A stretch of 64,000 nt of DNA. It comes from Helicobacter pylori Shi112 (GTDB taxonomy: Bacteria > Campylobacterota > Campylobacteria > Campylobacterales > Helicobacteraceae). This document shows, piece by piece, positions 17,052-26,578 of the stretch. The notes beneath the pieces are model-generated. The model ran no database searches. It was not told the origin of the DNA and was given only the letters and a program-made list of their open reading frames with translations. The stretch spans positions 868,001 through 932,000 of the forward strand of contig NC_017741.1 in assembly GCF_000277405.1 (NCBI RefSeq), written 5' to 3'. The position numbers and the translations under genes are program-made. The stretch's first letter is position 1; each line of letters begins with the position of its first letter.

Positions 17052-18659
17052 ATGTTTAATATCAAAAGGACTTTTTTAATAACGATCATAAGTTTTTTTC
17101 TCATTGTTCCTAATTGGTTGAAAGCTATTGATTTGCCCATTGTTTCAAATCTCAAAATTTACCAAACAGTTTATTGCATGCTGATACCGAGTTATGTTTT
17201 AACCAACAAAAGTTTTGCAGATATTTTGACAGGTTATACATCTATTGGTGCATCAGGGAGTGGAAAGAGTTCAGGGCAGGGTGTGATCGAAGCGCTTAGT
17301 GCACCATTAGCTACAAGTTTAGCCGCTAGCAATCTAGTGAAATATTTGAATACTTTAGGTCCTTTATGGGGATCGGCGTGGGCAAGTGTTGCTACAGCTA
17401 TACAAGGTTTTGCTCTAACCCCATCAGGTGGTTGCAATTTTGGTTGGAACGCATTGATAAATAAAAACATAGATGTATCCATGGATAGCATGCTAGACAA
17501 TTTGAGCAACAAGATTCGGAATTTTACCAAAGGCGGTGTTGAGGACAATGTGAAAGGCAATGTTCTTTTACAAATAATTGGCTCAATAACCGCTCAAGTT
17601 TCTACGAATATTACAGCTGATGGTTTAATTTGGCTGATTGGCAAAGAATTCACTGCAAATAAACTGCAAAACAACACTACAGCCATGCTTGCTTTTGCCG
17701 CACTAGAATCTATTGTCAAAGGAGCGGACGTTGCTGTTCTTCCTGCATATGGTGTAGTCAATCTGCCTGATATTATCATAGGGCAAGGGTCATATCTTGA
17801 TTTTGTTTCTTACCTAATTTATATTGTTTTTGGGATTTTTGTTTTTATTTCTTTTATGAAATTGAGAGATATTTCAAATAACATTCAGATTAACATAGGT
17901 TTTGAATACATGCGATTTGTTGGGGGGACATTATTCAAAATGGCGATGGTCTCTTTTATCGCCTATGCAGGTTTTGGTTATCTTTATAAAATCTCTTATT
18001 CCATTTATTTTGGTTTAGCAGGCGCTTTTGGGCTGAATCAAACTCTTTTTTGGGCTTTAGATTTAGTGCTGAATTACACTGTTAATTCAATTTTACCTGC
18101 GGTAAGAGCTGTTTTTTCTAATGTTGGCAACAACGCTCCTAGTTTATTACAAGGCTTGCAAGTTGCAGGTATTTCTTTATTCGCTATTTTTATGCAAGTA
18201 ACTGTCATTATGAGAATAAGCACTGTTGTTGTGAAACCTTTGATAGCGGGGGCTTTTAGCGGTATTGTGTTCCCTATTGCGGTATGTTTGATCGTGCTAG
18301 ATTGGTTCAAAGATTCTATGAAAAACATATTGATATGGTTTATTAATAATTTGTTTATCTTGGTTCTAGCTATTCCTATTTTGCTCTTTGGTGTTTTGGC
18401 ATTATTGGCATTCAATTTGACCATAACGCCCTCTGCTGCTATACAAAACATCAATCAAGGGGGACTGGGTATCGATTCGACTCTTGCGAGTTTGATCACT
18501 TTATTTATTTTAAAAGGTTTCATAGAGACGATTATTGAGAGTGTCAATGCGATCGTTAATACCATTTTCAGTTCTGTCTCTATGGATGGTAGCAGAATGG
18601 ATAGAGAAAGAGATGCCTTAATGGTGGGAAAAGTTGGTGGATCTATGTTTAAAAGATAA
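17052..18659 (+). CDS. cagW: CagW, VirB6-like polytopic membrane protein
   Basis: CagW is the VirB6-like inner-membrane channel candidate and is needed for CagA translocation. The 535-residue product has an N-terminal signal-like segment (about 5-25), a periplasmic-type Gly/Ser/Asn-rich region to about residue 235, then five or more membrane segments (about 250-275, 295-320, 325-350, 375-415, 425-460, 480-500). It starts 4 nt after cagV. Confidence 0.96.
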   Translation: MFNIKRTFLITIISFFLIVPNWLKAIDLPIVSNLKIYQTVYCMLIPSYVLTNKSFADILTGYTSIGASGSGKSSGQGVIEALSAPLATSLAASNLVKYLNTLGPLWGSAWASVATAIQGFALTPSGGCNFGWNALINKNIDVSMDSMLDNLSNKIRNFTKGGVEDNVKGNVLLQIIGSITAQVSTNITADGLIWLIGKEFTANKLQNNTTAMLAFAALESIVKGADVAVLPAYGVVNLPDIIIGQGSYLDFVSYLIYIVFGIFVFISFMKLRDISNNIQINIGFEYMRFVGGTLFKMAMVSFIAYAGFGYLYKISYSIYFGLAGAFGLNQTLFWALDLVLNYTVNSILPAVRAVFSNVGNNAPSLLQGLQVAGISLFAIFMQVTVIMRISTVVVKPLIAGAFSGIVFPIAVCLIVLDWFKDSMKNILIWFINNLFILVLAIPILLFGVLALLAFNLTITPSAAIQNINQGGLGIDSTLASLITLFILKGFIETIIESVNAIVNTIFSSVSMDGSRMDRERDALMVGKVGGSMFKR

Positions 18660-18711
18660 GCTACTTTATTCTTATGTTACAATTGCAAATATTTTTTAAG
18701 AGGAATTGTTG

Positions 18712-20280
18712 ATGGAGCAGGCATTTTTTAAAAAAATTATTGGCTGTTTCTGTCTTGGTTATTTATTTTTATCTAGCGTAATAGAAGCAGCAACACCTGA
18801 AATTAAAAATTTTAATCGTGGTAGGGTGAAAGTGGTGAATAAGAAGATTGCTTATTTAGGAGATGAAAAACCTATTACGATTTGGACTTCATTAGACAAT
18901 GTTACTGTGATCCAACTTGAAAAAGATGAAACTATTTCTTACATCACAACAGGTTTCAATAAAGGTTGGAGTATTGTGCCTAATTCTAATCATATATTCA
19001 TTCAACCTAAATCGGTAAAAAGTAATCTCATGTTTGAAAAAGAAGCAGTGAATTTTGCCCTAATGACAAGAGATTACCAAGAATTTTTAAAAACAAAAAA
19101 ACTTATCGTAGATGCACCTGACCCTAAAGAATTAGAAGAACAAAAAAAAGCTCTAGAAAAAGAAAAAGAAGCTAAAGAACAGGCGCAAAAAGCGCAAAAA
19201 GATAAAAGAGAAAAAAGAAAGGAAGAGCGTGCAAAAAATAGAGCCAATTTAGAAAATCTCACTAACGCTATGAGTAACCCACAAAATTTGAGCAATAACA
19301 AAAATCTTAGCGAATTTATCAAGCAACAACGAGAAAATGAATTAGACCAAATGGAACGACTAGAGGACATGCAAGAACAGGCTCAAGCTAATGCGCTCAA
19401 ACAAATTGAAGAACTCAACAAAAAACAAGCTGAAGAGACAATAAAACAAAGAGCCAAGGATAAAATCAATATTAAGACAGATAAGCCTCAAAAAAGCCCT
19501 GAGGATAACTCCATAGAATTATCTCCTAGCGATAGCGCTTGGAGAACTAATCTTGTTGTGCGGACCAATAAGGCCTTGTATCAATTCATTTTGAGAATAG
19601 CTCAAAAAGACAATTTTGCTTCGGCGTATCTAACAGTCAAATTAGAATACCCACAAAGACACGAAGTCTCTAGCGTTATTGAAGGGGAGCTAAAAAAGAG
19701 AGAAGAAGCAAAGAGGCAGAGAGAATTGATTAAGCAAGAAAATCTTAACACCACAGCCTACATCAATAGAGTAATGATGGCGAGCAATGAACAGATTATC
19801 AACAAAGAAAAAATAAGAGAAGAAAAACAAAAAATTATCTTAGATCAAGCAAAGGCACTAGAGACTCAATATGTGCATAATGCATTAAAAAGAAACCCTG
19901 TGCCTAGAAACTACAATTACTACCAAGCGCCTGAAAAACGCTCTAAACATATTATGCCCTCTGAAATTTTTGATGATGGCACATTCACTTATTTTGGTTT
20001 CAAAAACATCACCCTCCAACCTGCTATTTTTGTGGTTCAGCCTGATGGGAAATTAAGCATGACTGATGCTGCTATTGATCCTAACATGACCAATTCAGGA
20101 TTGAGATGGTATAGAGTTAATGAAATTGCAGAAAAGTTTAAGCTCATTAAAGACAAAGCCCTTGTAACAGTAATAAATAAAGGCTATGGGAAAAATCCAT
20201 TGACAAAAAATTACAATATCAAAAACTATGGTGAATTGGAGCGCGTGATTAAAAAGCTCCCTCTTGTCAGAGATAAATAA
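18712..20280 (+). CDS. cagX: CagX, VirB9-like outer-membrane core protein
   Basis: CagX is the VirB9 equivalent, a periplasmic core component binding CagT, CagM and CagY. I place the start at the ATG at 18712: AGAGGA lies 7 nt upstream and the product has the published 522 residues. The frame opens at a TTG two codons earlier. Features are a signal peptide (1-26), a VirB9 N-terminal beta domain, a highly charged coiled-coil-like stretch (about 135-250) not found in classical VirB9, and the C-terminal VirB9 domain (about 395-520). Confidence 0.97.
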   Translation: MEQAFFKKIIGCFCLGYLFLSSVIEAATPEIKNFNRGRVKVVNKKIAYLGDEKPITIWTSLDNVTVIQLEKDETISYITTGFNKGWSIVPNSNHIFIQPKSVKSNLMFEKEAVNFALMTRDYQEFLKTKKLIVDAPDPKELEEQKKALEKEKEAKEQAQKAQKDKREKRKEERAKNRANLENLTNAMSNPQNLSNNKNLSEFIKQQRENELDQMERLEDMQEQAQANALKQIEELNKKQAEETIKQRAKDKINIKTDKPQKSPEDNSIELSPSDSAWRTNLVVRTNKALYQFILRIAQKDNFASAYLTVKLEYPQRHEVSSVIEGELKKREEAKRQRELIKQENLNTTAYINRVMMASNEQIINKEKIREEKQKIILDQAKALETQYVHNALKRNPVPRNYNYYQAPEKRSKHIMPSEIFDDGTFTYFGFKNITLQPAIFVVQPDGKLSMTDAAIDPNMTNSGLRWYRVNEIAEKFKLIKDKALVTVINKGYGKNPLTKNYNIKNYGELERVIKKLPLVRDK

Positions 20281-20294
20281 AAAGGCGTTAAGAC

Positions 20295-23200
20295 ATGAAT
20301 GAAGAAAACGATAAACTTGAAACTTCTAAAAAAACCCAACAACATTCACCCCAAGATTTATCCAATGAAGAAACAATAAAAGCCAATCACTTTGAAGATT
20401 CTTCAAAAGAATCCAAAAAAAGCTCAGATCATCATCTTGACAACTCCACAGAAACTAAAACCAATTTTGATGGAGAAAAGTCAGAAGAAACCCAAACTCA
20501 AATGGATTCTGGAGGTAATGAAACTTCAGAATCTAGCAATCTAGCAGACAAGTTATTCAAAAAAGCCAGAAAATTAGTTGATAATAAAAAACCTTTCACT
20601 CAGCAAAAGAATTTAGATGAAGAAATCCAAGAACCGAACGAAGAAGACGATCAAGAAAATAATGGGTATCAAGAAGAAATTCAAATGGATTTAATTGATG
20701 ATGAAACTTCTAAAAAAACCCAACAACATTCACCCCAAGATTTATCCAATGAAGAAACAATAAAAGCCAATCACTTTGAAGATTCTTCAAAAGAATCCAA
20801 AAAAAGCTCAGATCATCATCTTGACAACTCCACAGAAACTAAAACCAATTTTGATGGAGAAAAGTCAGAAGAAACCCAAACTCAAATGGATTCTGGAGGT
20901 AATGAAACTTCAGAATCTAGCAATCTAGCAGACAAGTTATTCAAAAAAGCCAGAAAATTAGTTGACAATAAAAGACCTTTCACTCAGCAAAAGAATTTAG
21001 ATGAAGAAATCCAAGAACCAAACGAAGAATACGATCAAGAAAATAATGGGTATCAAGAAGAAACTCAAATGGACTTAATTGATGATGAAACTTCTAAAAA
21101 AACCCAACAACATTCACCCCAAGATTTATCCAATGAAGAAACAATAAAAGCCAATCACTTTGAAGATTCTTCAAAAGAATCCAAAGAAAACTCAGATCAT
21201 CATCTTGACAACTCCACAGAAACTAAAACCAATTTTGATGGAGAAAAGTCAGAAGAAATAACTAACGATTCTAACGATCAAGAGATTATCAAAGGAAGCA
21301 AAAAGAAATACATTATTGGTGGCATTGTAGTCGCTGTTCTTATCGTGATTATTTTATTTTCTAGAAGCATTTTTCACTATTTCATACCTTTGGAAGATAA
21401 AAGCTCTCGTTTTAGCAAAGACAGGAATCTTTATGTCAATGATGAAATCCAAATAAGGCAAGAGTATAACCGATTGCTGAAAGAACGGAATGAAAAAGGC
21501 AATATGATCGATAAGAATCTTTTCTTCAATGACGATCCCAATAGAACCTTATACAACTATTTGAATATTGCAGAAATTGAGGACAAAAACCCATTGAAGG
21601 CCTTTTATGAATGTATTAGTAATGGTGGAAACTATGAAGAATGTTTGAAGCTTATCAAAGACAAAAAACTTCAAGATCAAATGAAAAAGACTTTAGAGGC
21701 TTATAATGACTGCATCAAAAATGCCAAAACTGAAGAAGAAAGGATCAAGTGTTTAGATTTAATCAAAGATGAAAACCTGAAAAAAAGCTTACTGAACCAA
21801 CAAAAAGTTCAAGTGGCGCTAGATTGTTTGAAAAACGCTAAAACCGATGAAGAACGAAACGAGTGCCTAAAACTCATAAATGACCCTGAGATTAGAGAGA
21901 AATTCCGTAAGGAATTAGAGCTTCAAAAAGAGCTTCAAGAGTATAAGGATTGTATCAAAAACGCCAAAACAGAAGCTGAGAAAAACGAATGCTTGAAAGG
22001 CTTGTCTAAGGAAGCTATAGAAAGATTGAAACAGCAAGCACTAGATTGTTTGAAAAACGCTAAAACCGATGAAGAACGAAACGAGTGCTTGAAAAATATT
22101 CCCCAAGACTTGCAAAAAGAACTACTGGCTGATATGAGCGTCAAGGCTTACAAGGATTGCGTATCAAAAGCTAGAAATGAAGAAGAAAGAAAAGCTTGTG
22201 AGAAATTGCTTACCCCTGAAGCGAAAAAAAAGTTAGAACAACAGGTTCTAGATTGTTTGAAAAACGCTAAAACCGATGAAGAACGAAAAAAGTGTTTGAA
22301 AGATCTCCCTAAAGACTTACAAAGCGATATTTTAGCTAAAGAGAGTCTTAAAGCTTATAAAGACTGCGTATCTCAAGCTAGAAATGAAGAAGAAAGAAAA
22401 TCTTGTGAGAAATTACTCACGCCTGAAGCGAAAAAACTTTTAGAAGAAGAAGCCAAAGAGAGCGTTAAAGCTTATTTGGATTGCGTATCTCAAGCCAAAA
22501 CTGAAGCTGAGAAAAAAGAATGCGAGAAATTACTCACGCCTGAAGCGAAAAAAAAGTTAGAAGAAGCTAAAAAAAGCGTTAAGGCTTATTTGGACTGCGT
22601 TTCAAGAGCTAGGAATGAAAAAGAGAAACAAGAATGCGAGAAATTACTCACGCCTGAAGCGAAAAAGCTTTTAGAGCAACAAGCGCTAGATTGTTTGAAA
22701 AACGCTAAAACCGAAGCTGAGAAAAAAAGGTGTGTCAAAGATCTCCCTAAAGACTTGCAGAAAAAGGTTTTAGCCAAAGAGAGTCTTAAGGTTTATTTGG
22801 ATTGCGTATCTCAAGCCAAAACTGAAGCTGAGAAAAAAGAATGCGAGAAATTGCTCACCCCTGAAGCGAAAAAACTTTTAGAAGAAGCCAAAGAGAGTCT
22901 TAAAGCTTATAAAGACTGCGTTTCAAGAGCTAGGAATGAAAAAGAGAAACAAGAATGCGAGAAATTGCTCACCCCTGAAGCGAAAAAACTCTTAGAGCAA
23001 CAAGCGCTAGATTGTTTGAAAAACGCTAAAACCGAAGCTGAGAAAAAAAGGTGTGTCAAAGATCTCCCTAAAGACTTGCAGAAAAAGGTTTTAGCCAAAG
23101 AGAGTCTTAAGGTTTATTTGGATTGCGTATCTCAAGCCAAAACTGAAGCTGAGAAAAAAGAATGCGAGAAATTGCTCACCCCTGAAGCGAAAAAACTTTT

Positions 23201-25838
23201 AGAAGAAGCCAAAGAGAGTCTTAAAGCTTATAAAGACTGCCTCTCTCAAGCTAGAAATGAAGAAGAAAGAAAAGCTTGTGAGAAATTGCTCACCCCTGAA
23301 GCGAGAAAACTCTTAGAGCAAGAAGTTAAGAAGAGCGTTAAGGCTTATTTGGATTGCGTATCTCAAGCCAAAACTGAAGCTGAGAAAAAAGAATGCGAGA
23401 AATTACTCACGCCTGAAGCGAGAAAGCTTTTAGAGCAACAAGCGCTAGATTGTTTGAAAAACGCTAAAACCGAAGCTGAGAAAAAAAGGTGTGTCAAAGA
23501 TCTCCCTAAAGACTTGCAGAAAAAGGTTTTAGCTAAAGAGAGCGTTAAGGCTTATTTGGACTGCGTTTCAAGAGCTAGGAATGAAAAAGAGAAACAAGAA
23601 TGCGAGAAATTGCTCACCCCTGAAGCGAAAAAACTTTTAGAAGAAGCTAAAGAGAGTCTTAAAGCTTATAAAGACTGCGTATCTCAAGCTAGAAATGAAG
23701 AAGAAAGAAAAGCTTGTGAGAAATTACTCACGCCTGAAGCGAGAAAACTTTTAGAGCAAGAAGTTAAGAAGAGCGTTAAGGCTTATTTGGACTGCGTTTC
23801 AAGAGCTAGGAATGAAAAAGAGAAACAAGAATGCGAGAAATTGCTCACCCCTGAAGCGAGAAAATTTTTAGCGAAGCAAGCACTAAGTTGTTTGGAAAAA
23901 GCTAGAAATGAAGAAGAAAGAAAAGCATGTCTTAAAAATATCCCTAAAGACTTACAGAAAAATGTTTTAGCTAAAGAGAGTCTTAAAGCTTATAAAGACT
24001 GCCTCTCTCAAGCTAGAAATGAAGAAGAAAGAAAAGCTTGTGAGAAATTGCTCACCCCTGAAGCGAGAAAACTCTTAGAGCAAGAAGTTAAGAAGAGCGT
24101 TAAGGCTTATTTGGACTGCGTTTCAAGAGCTAGGAATGAAAAAGAGAAACAAGAATGCGAGAAATTGCTCACCCCTGAAGCGAGAAAATTTTTAGCGAAA
24201 GAGCTCCAACAAAAAGATAAAGCGATCAAAGATTGCTTGAAAAACGCCGATCCTAACGACAGAGCAGCTATTATGAAGTGTTTGGATGGTTTGAGCGATG
24301 AAGAGAAGCTCAAATACCTGCAAGAAGCTAGAGAAAAGGCTGTCTTGGATTGTTTGAAAACGGCTAGGAGCGATGAAGAAAAAAGGAAATGTCAAAACCT
24401 TTATAGCGATTTGATCCAAGAAATCCAAAATAAAAGGACACAAAGCAAACAAAATCAATTGAGTAAAACAGAAAGATTGCATCAAGCAAGCGAGTGCTTG
24501 GATAACTTAGATGACCCTACTGATCAAGAAGCCATAGAGCAATGTTTAGAAGGCTTGAGCGATAGTGAAAGAGCGCTAATTCTAGGAATTAAACGACAAG
24601 CTGATGAAGTGGATCTGATTTATAGCGATCTAAGAAACCGCAAAACCTTTGATAACATGGCGGCTAAAGGTTATCCATTGTTGCCAATGGATTTCAAAAA
24701 TGGCGGCGATATTGCCACTATTAACGCCACCAATGTTGATGCGGACAAAATAGCTAGCGATAATCCTATTTATGCTTCCATAGAGCCTGACATTACTAAG
24801 CAATACGAAACAGAAAAAACCATTAAGGATAAGAATTTAGAAGCTAAATTAGCTAAGGCTTTAGGTGGCAATAAAAAAGATGACGATAAAGAAAAAAGTA
24901 AAAAATCCACAGCAGAAGCTAGAGTAGAAAGCAATAAGATAGACAAAGATGTCGCAGAAACTGCCAAAAATATCAGTGAAATCGCTCTTAAGAACAAAAA
25001 AGAAAAGAATGGGGAATTTGTAGATGAAAATGGTAATCCCATTGATGACAAAAAGAAAACAGAAAAACAAGATGAAACAAGCCCTGTCAAACAGGCCTTT
25101 ATAGGCAAGAGTGATCCCACATTTGTTTTAGCGCAATACACCCCTATTGAAATCACTCTGACTTCTAAAGTAGATGCCACTCTCACAGGTATAGTGAGTG
25201 GGGTTGTGGCCAAAGATGTATGGAACATGAACGGCACTATGATCTTATTAGACAAAGGCACTAAGGTGTATGGGAATTATCAAAGCGTGAAAGGTGGCAC
25301 ACCCATTATGACACGCTTAATGATAGTCTTTACTAAAGCCATTACGCCTGATGGTGTGATAATACCTCTAGCAAACGCTCAAGCAGCAGGCATGCTGGGT
25401 GAAGCAGGGGTAGATGGCTATGTGAATAATCACTTTATGAAGCGCATAGGTTTTGCTGTGATAGCAAGCGTGGTTAATAGCTTCTTGCAAACTGCGCCTA
25501 TCATAGCTCTAGATAAACTCATAGGCCTTGGCAAAGGTAGAAGTGAAAGGACACCTGAATTTAATTACGCTTTGGGTCAAGCTATCAATGGTAGTATGCA
25601 AAGTTCAGCTCAGATGTCTAATCAAATTCTAGGGCAACTGATGAATATCCCCCCAAGTTTTTACAAAAATGAGGGCGATAGTATTAAAATTCTCACAATG
25701 GACGATATTGATTTTAGTGGCGTATATGATGTTAAAATTACCAACAAATCTGTGGTAGATGAAATTATCAAACAAAGCACTAAAACTTTGTCTAGAGAGC
25801 ATGAAGAAATCACCACAAGCCCCAAAGGTGGCAATTAA
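20295..25838 (+). CDS. cagY: CagY, giant repeat-rich VirB10-like protein
   Basis: CagY is the VirB10 equivalent and spans both membranes; recombination in its repeats tunes T4SS activity and immune recognition. The product has 1847 residues: a repeat region of 128-residue units (about 9-320), a membrane segment (about 338-358), a middle region of Cys-containing helical modules (motifs DCLKNAKTEAE, KLLTPEAKK; about 430-1310), and a C-terminal VirB10 domain (about 1610-1830) with the antenna-type hydrophobic helices. The usual poly-repeat DNA is intact and in frame. It starts after AAAAAGGCG, 14 nt after cagX. Confidence 0.98.
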   Translation: MNEENDKLETSKKTQQHSPQDLSNEETIKANHFEDSSKESKKSSDHHLDNSTETKTNFDGEKSEETQTQMDSGGNETSESSNLADKLFKKARKLVDNKKPFTQQKNLDEEIQEPNEEDDQENNGYQEEIQMDLIDDETSKKTQQHSPQDLSNEETIKANHFEDSSKESKKSSDHHLDNSTETKTNFDGEKSEETQTQMDSGGNETSESSNLADKLFKKARKLVDNKRPFTQQKNLDEEIQEPNEEYDQENNGYQEETQMDLIDDETSKKTQQHSPQDLSNEETIKANHFEDSSKESKENSDHHLDNSTETKTNFDGEKSEEITNDSNDQEIIKGSKKKYIIGGIVVAVLIVIILFSRSIFHYFIPLEDKSSRFSKDRNLYVNDEIQIRQEYNRLLKERNEKGNMIDKNLFFNDDPNRTLYNYLNIAEIEDKNPLKAFYECISNGGNYEECLKLIKDKKLQDQMKKTLEAYNDCIKNAKTEEERIKCLDLIKDENLKKSLLNQQKVQVALDCLKNAKTDEERNECLKLINDPEIREKFRKELELQKELQEYKDCIKNAKTEAEKNECLKGLSKEAIERLKQQALDCLKNAKTDEERNECLKNIPQDLQKELLADMSVKAYKDCVSKARNEEERKACEKLLTPEAKKKLEQQVLDCLKNAKTDEERKKCLKDLPKDLQSDILAKESLKAYKDCVSQARNEEERKSCEKLLTPEAKKLLEEEAKESVKAYLDCVSQAKTEAEKKECEKLLTPEAKKKLEEAKKSVKAYLDCVSRARNEKEKQECEKLLTPEAKKLLEQQALDCLKNAKTEAEKKRCVKDLPKDLQKKVLAKESLKVYLDCVSQAKTEAEKKECEKLLTPEAKKLLEEAKESLKAYKDCVSRARNEKEKQECEKLLTPEAKKLLEQQALDCLKNAKTEAEKKRCVKDLPKDLQKKVLAKESLKVYLDCVSQAKTEAEKKECEKLLTPEAKKLLEEAKESLKAYKDCLSQARNEEERKACEKLLTPEARKLLEQEVKKSVKAYLDCVSQAKTEAEKKECEKLLTPEARKLLEQQALDCLKNAKTEAEKKRCVKDLPKDLQKKVLAKESVKAYLDCVSRARNEKEKQECEKLLTPEAKKLLEEAKESLKAYKDCVSQARNEEERKACEKLLTPEARKLLEQEVKKSVKAYLDCVSRARNEKEKQECEKLLTPEARKFLAKQALSCLEKARNEEERKACLKNIPKDLQKNVLAKESLKAYKDCLSQARNEEERKACEKLLTPEARKLLEQEVKKSVKAYLDCVSRARNEKEKQECEKLLTPEARKFLAKELQQKDKAIKDCLKNADPNDRAAIMKCLDGLSDEEKLKYLQEAREKAVLDCLKTARSDEEKRKCQNLYSDLIQEIQNKRTQSKQNQLSKTERLHQASECLDNLDDPTDQEAIEQCLEGLSDSERALILGIKRQADEVDLIYSDLRNRKTFDNMAAKGYPLLPMDFKNGGDIATINATNVDADKIASDNPIYASIEPDITKQYETEKTIKDKNLEAKLAKALGGNKKDDDKEKSKKSTAEARVESNKIDKDVAETAKNISEIALKNKKEKNGEFVDENGNPIDDKKKTEKQDETSPVKQAFIGKSDPTFVLAQYTPIEITLTSKVDATLTGIVSGVVAKDVWNMNGTMILLDKGTKVYGNYQSVKGGTPIMTRLMIVFTKAITPDGVIIPLANAQAAGMLGEAGVDGYVNNHFMKRIGFAVIASVVNSFLQTAPIIALDKLIGLGKGRSERTPEFNYALGQAINGSMQSSAQMSNQILGQLMNIPPSFYKNEGDSIKILTMDDIDFSGVYDVKITNKSVVDEIIKQSTKTLSREHEEITTSPKGGN
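20319..21258 (+). repeat. CagY N-terminal tandem repeats, 384-bp unit
   Basis: Copies start at 20319, 20703 and 21087, an exact 384-bp (128-codon) period. The third copy is partial, ending near 21258. Copies 1 and 2 differ at only a few codons (K/R, D/Y, I/T). Keeping the period a multiple of three means loss or gain of a unit leaves the frame intact. Confidence 0.9.
21680..24210 (+). repeat. CagY middle repeat region
   Basis: Dozens of diverged modules of about 30-40 codons, each with a DC and a C[EL]K motif. A nearly identical 321-bp (107-codon) tandem unit begins at 22674 and 22995. A related unit begins at 23433. These long identities are substrates for recombination. Confidence 0.85.
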
Positions 25839-25974
25839 TTCAAAAGAAAGGATAAAATATATCTATGTTACCAAACTTGGTTTTTTACAAAATAAAAGAC
25901 AAAACCAACAACAGGCTCTTCTAGAGGATGTAGTGGCGGAAAAAACCAAGCAAAAACAATGAAAGGAAACAGCA
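25839..25974 (+). other. cagY-cagZ gap with possible frameshifted micro-ORF
   Basis: AAAGGAT precedes an ATG at 25865 that opens a 19-codon frame. A T6 run at 25881-25886 follows; one extra T would switch to a frame continuing through ALLEDVVAEKTKQKQ to a TGA at 25962, immediately before the cagZ ribosome site. Whether this is a gene is uncertain. Confidence 0.25.
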
Positions 25975-26574
25975 ATGGAACTCGGTTTCAATGAAGCAGA
26001 AAGACAAAAAATCTTAGACAGCAACAGATCTCTTATGGGAAATGCAAATGAAGTAAGGGATAAGTTTATTCAAAATTACGCCACTTCTTTAAAAGATAGC
26101 AACGATCCGCAAGATTTTTTGAGAAGAGTTCAAGAGTTAAGAATCAATATGCAAAAGAATTTTATTAGTTTTGATGCTTATTACAACTATTTGAACAACC
26201 TTGTGTTAGCCAGTTACAATCGTTGCAAACAAGAAAAGACTTTTGCAGAAAGCACGATCAAAAATGAACTAACGCTTGGGGAGTTTGTTGTAGAAATTTC
26301 TGACAACTTCAATAATTTTATGTGTGATGAAGTGGCAAAAATTTCAGACCTAGTGGCTTCTTATCTGCCAAGAGAGTATTTACCGCCATTTATAGATGGC
26401 AATATGATGGGCGTGGCGTTTCAGATTCTAGGGATAGATGATTTTGGAAGGAAGCTCAATGAGATTGTCCAAGATATAGGGACTAAATATATTATTTTGA
26501 GCAAAAATAAGACTTATCTCACTTCTTTAGAAAGAGCTAAATTGATAACCCAATTAAAATTAAATTTGGAATAA
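25975..26574 (+). CDS. cagZ: CagZ, VirD4-stabilising cytoplasmic protein
   Basis: CagZ is a single-domain helical protein that binds and stabilises Cag-beta (VirD4) at the inner membrane and is needed for CagA translocation. The 199-residue product matches its known length and lacks signal or membrane segments. AAAGGAAA precedes the ATG. It lies just upstream of the ATPase genes cag-alpha and cag-beta. Confidence 0.96.
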   Translation: MELGFNEAERQKILDSNRSLMGNANEVRDKFIQNYATSLKDSNDPQDFLRRVQELRINMQKNFISFDAYYNYLNNLVLASYNRCKQEKTFAESTIKNELTLGEFVVEISDNFNNFMCDEVAKISDLVASYLPREYLPPFIDGNMMGVAFQILGIDDFGRKLNEIVQDIGTKYIILSKNKTYLTSLERAKLITQLKLNLE

Positions 26575-26578
26575 GAAC

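Noticed and set aside
24192-24485. 97-codon minus-strand frame within cagY
   Set aside because: Antisense shadow arising from repetitive Lys/Glu codons.
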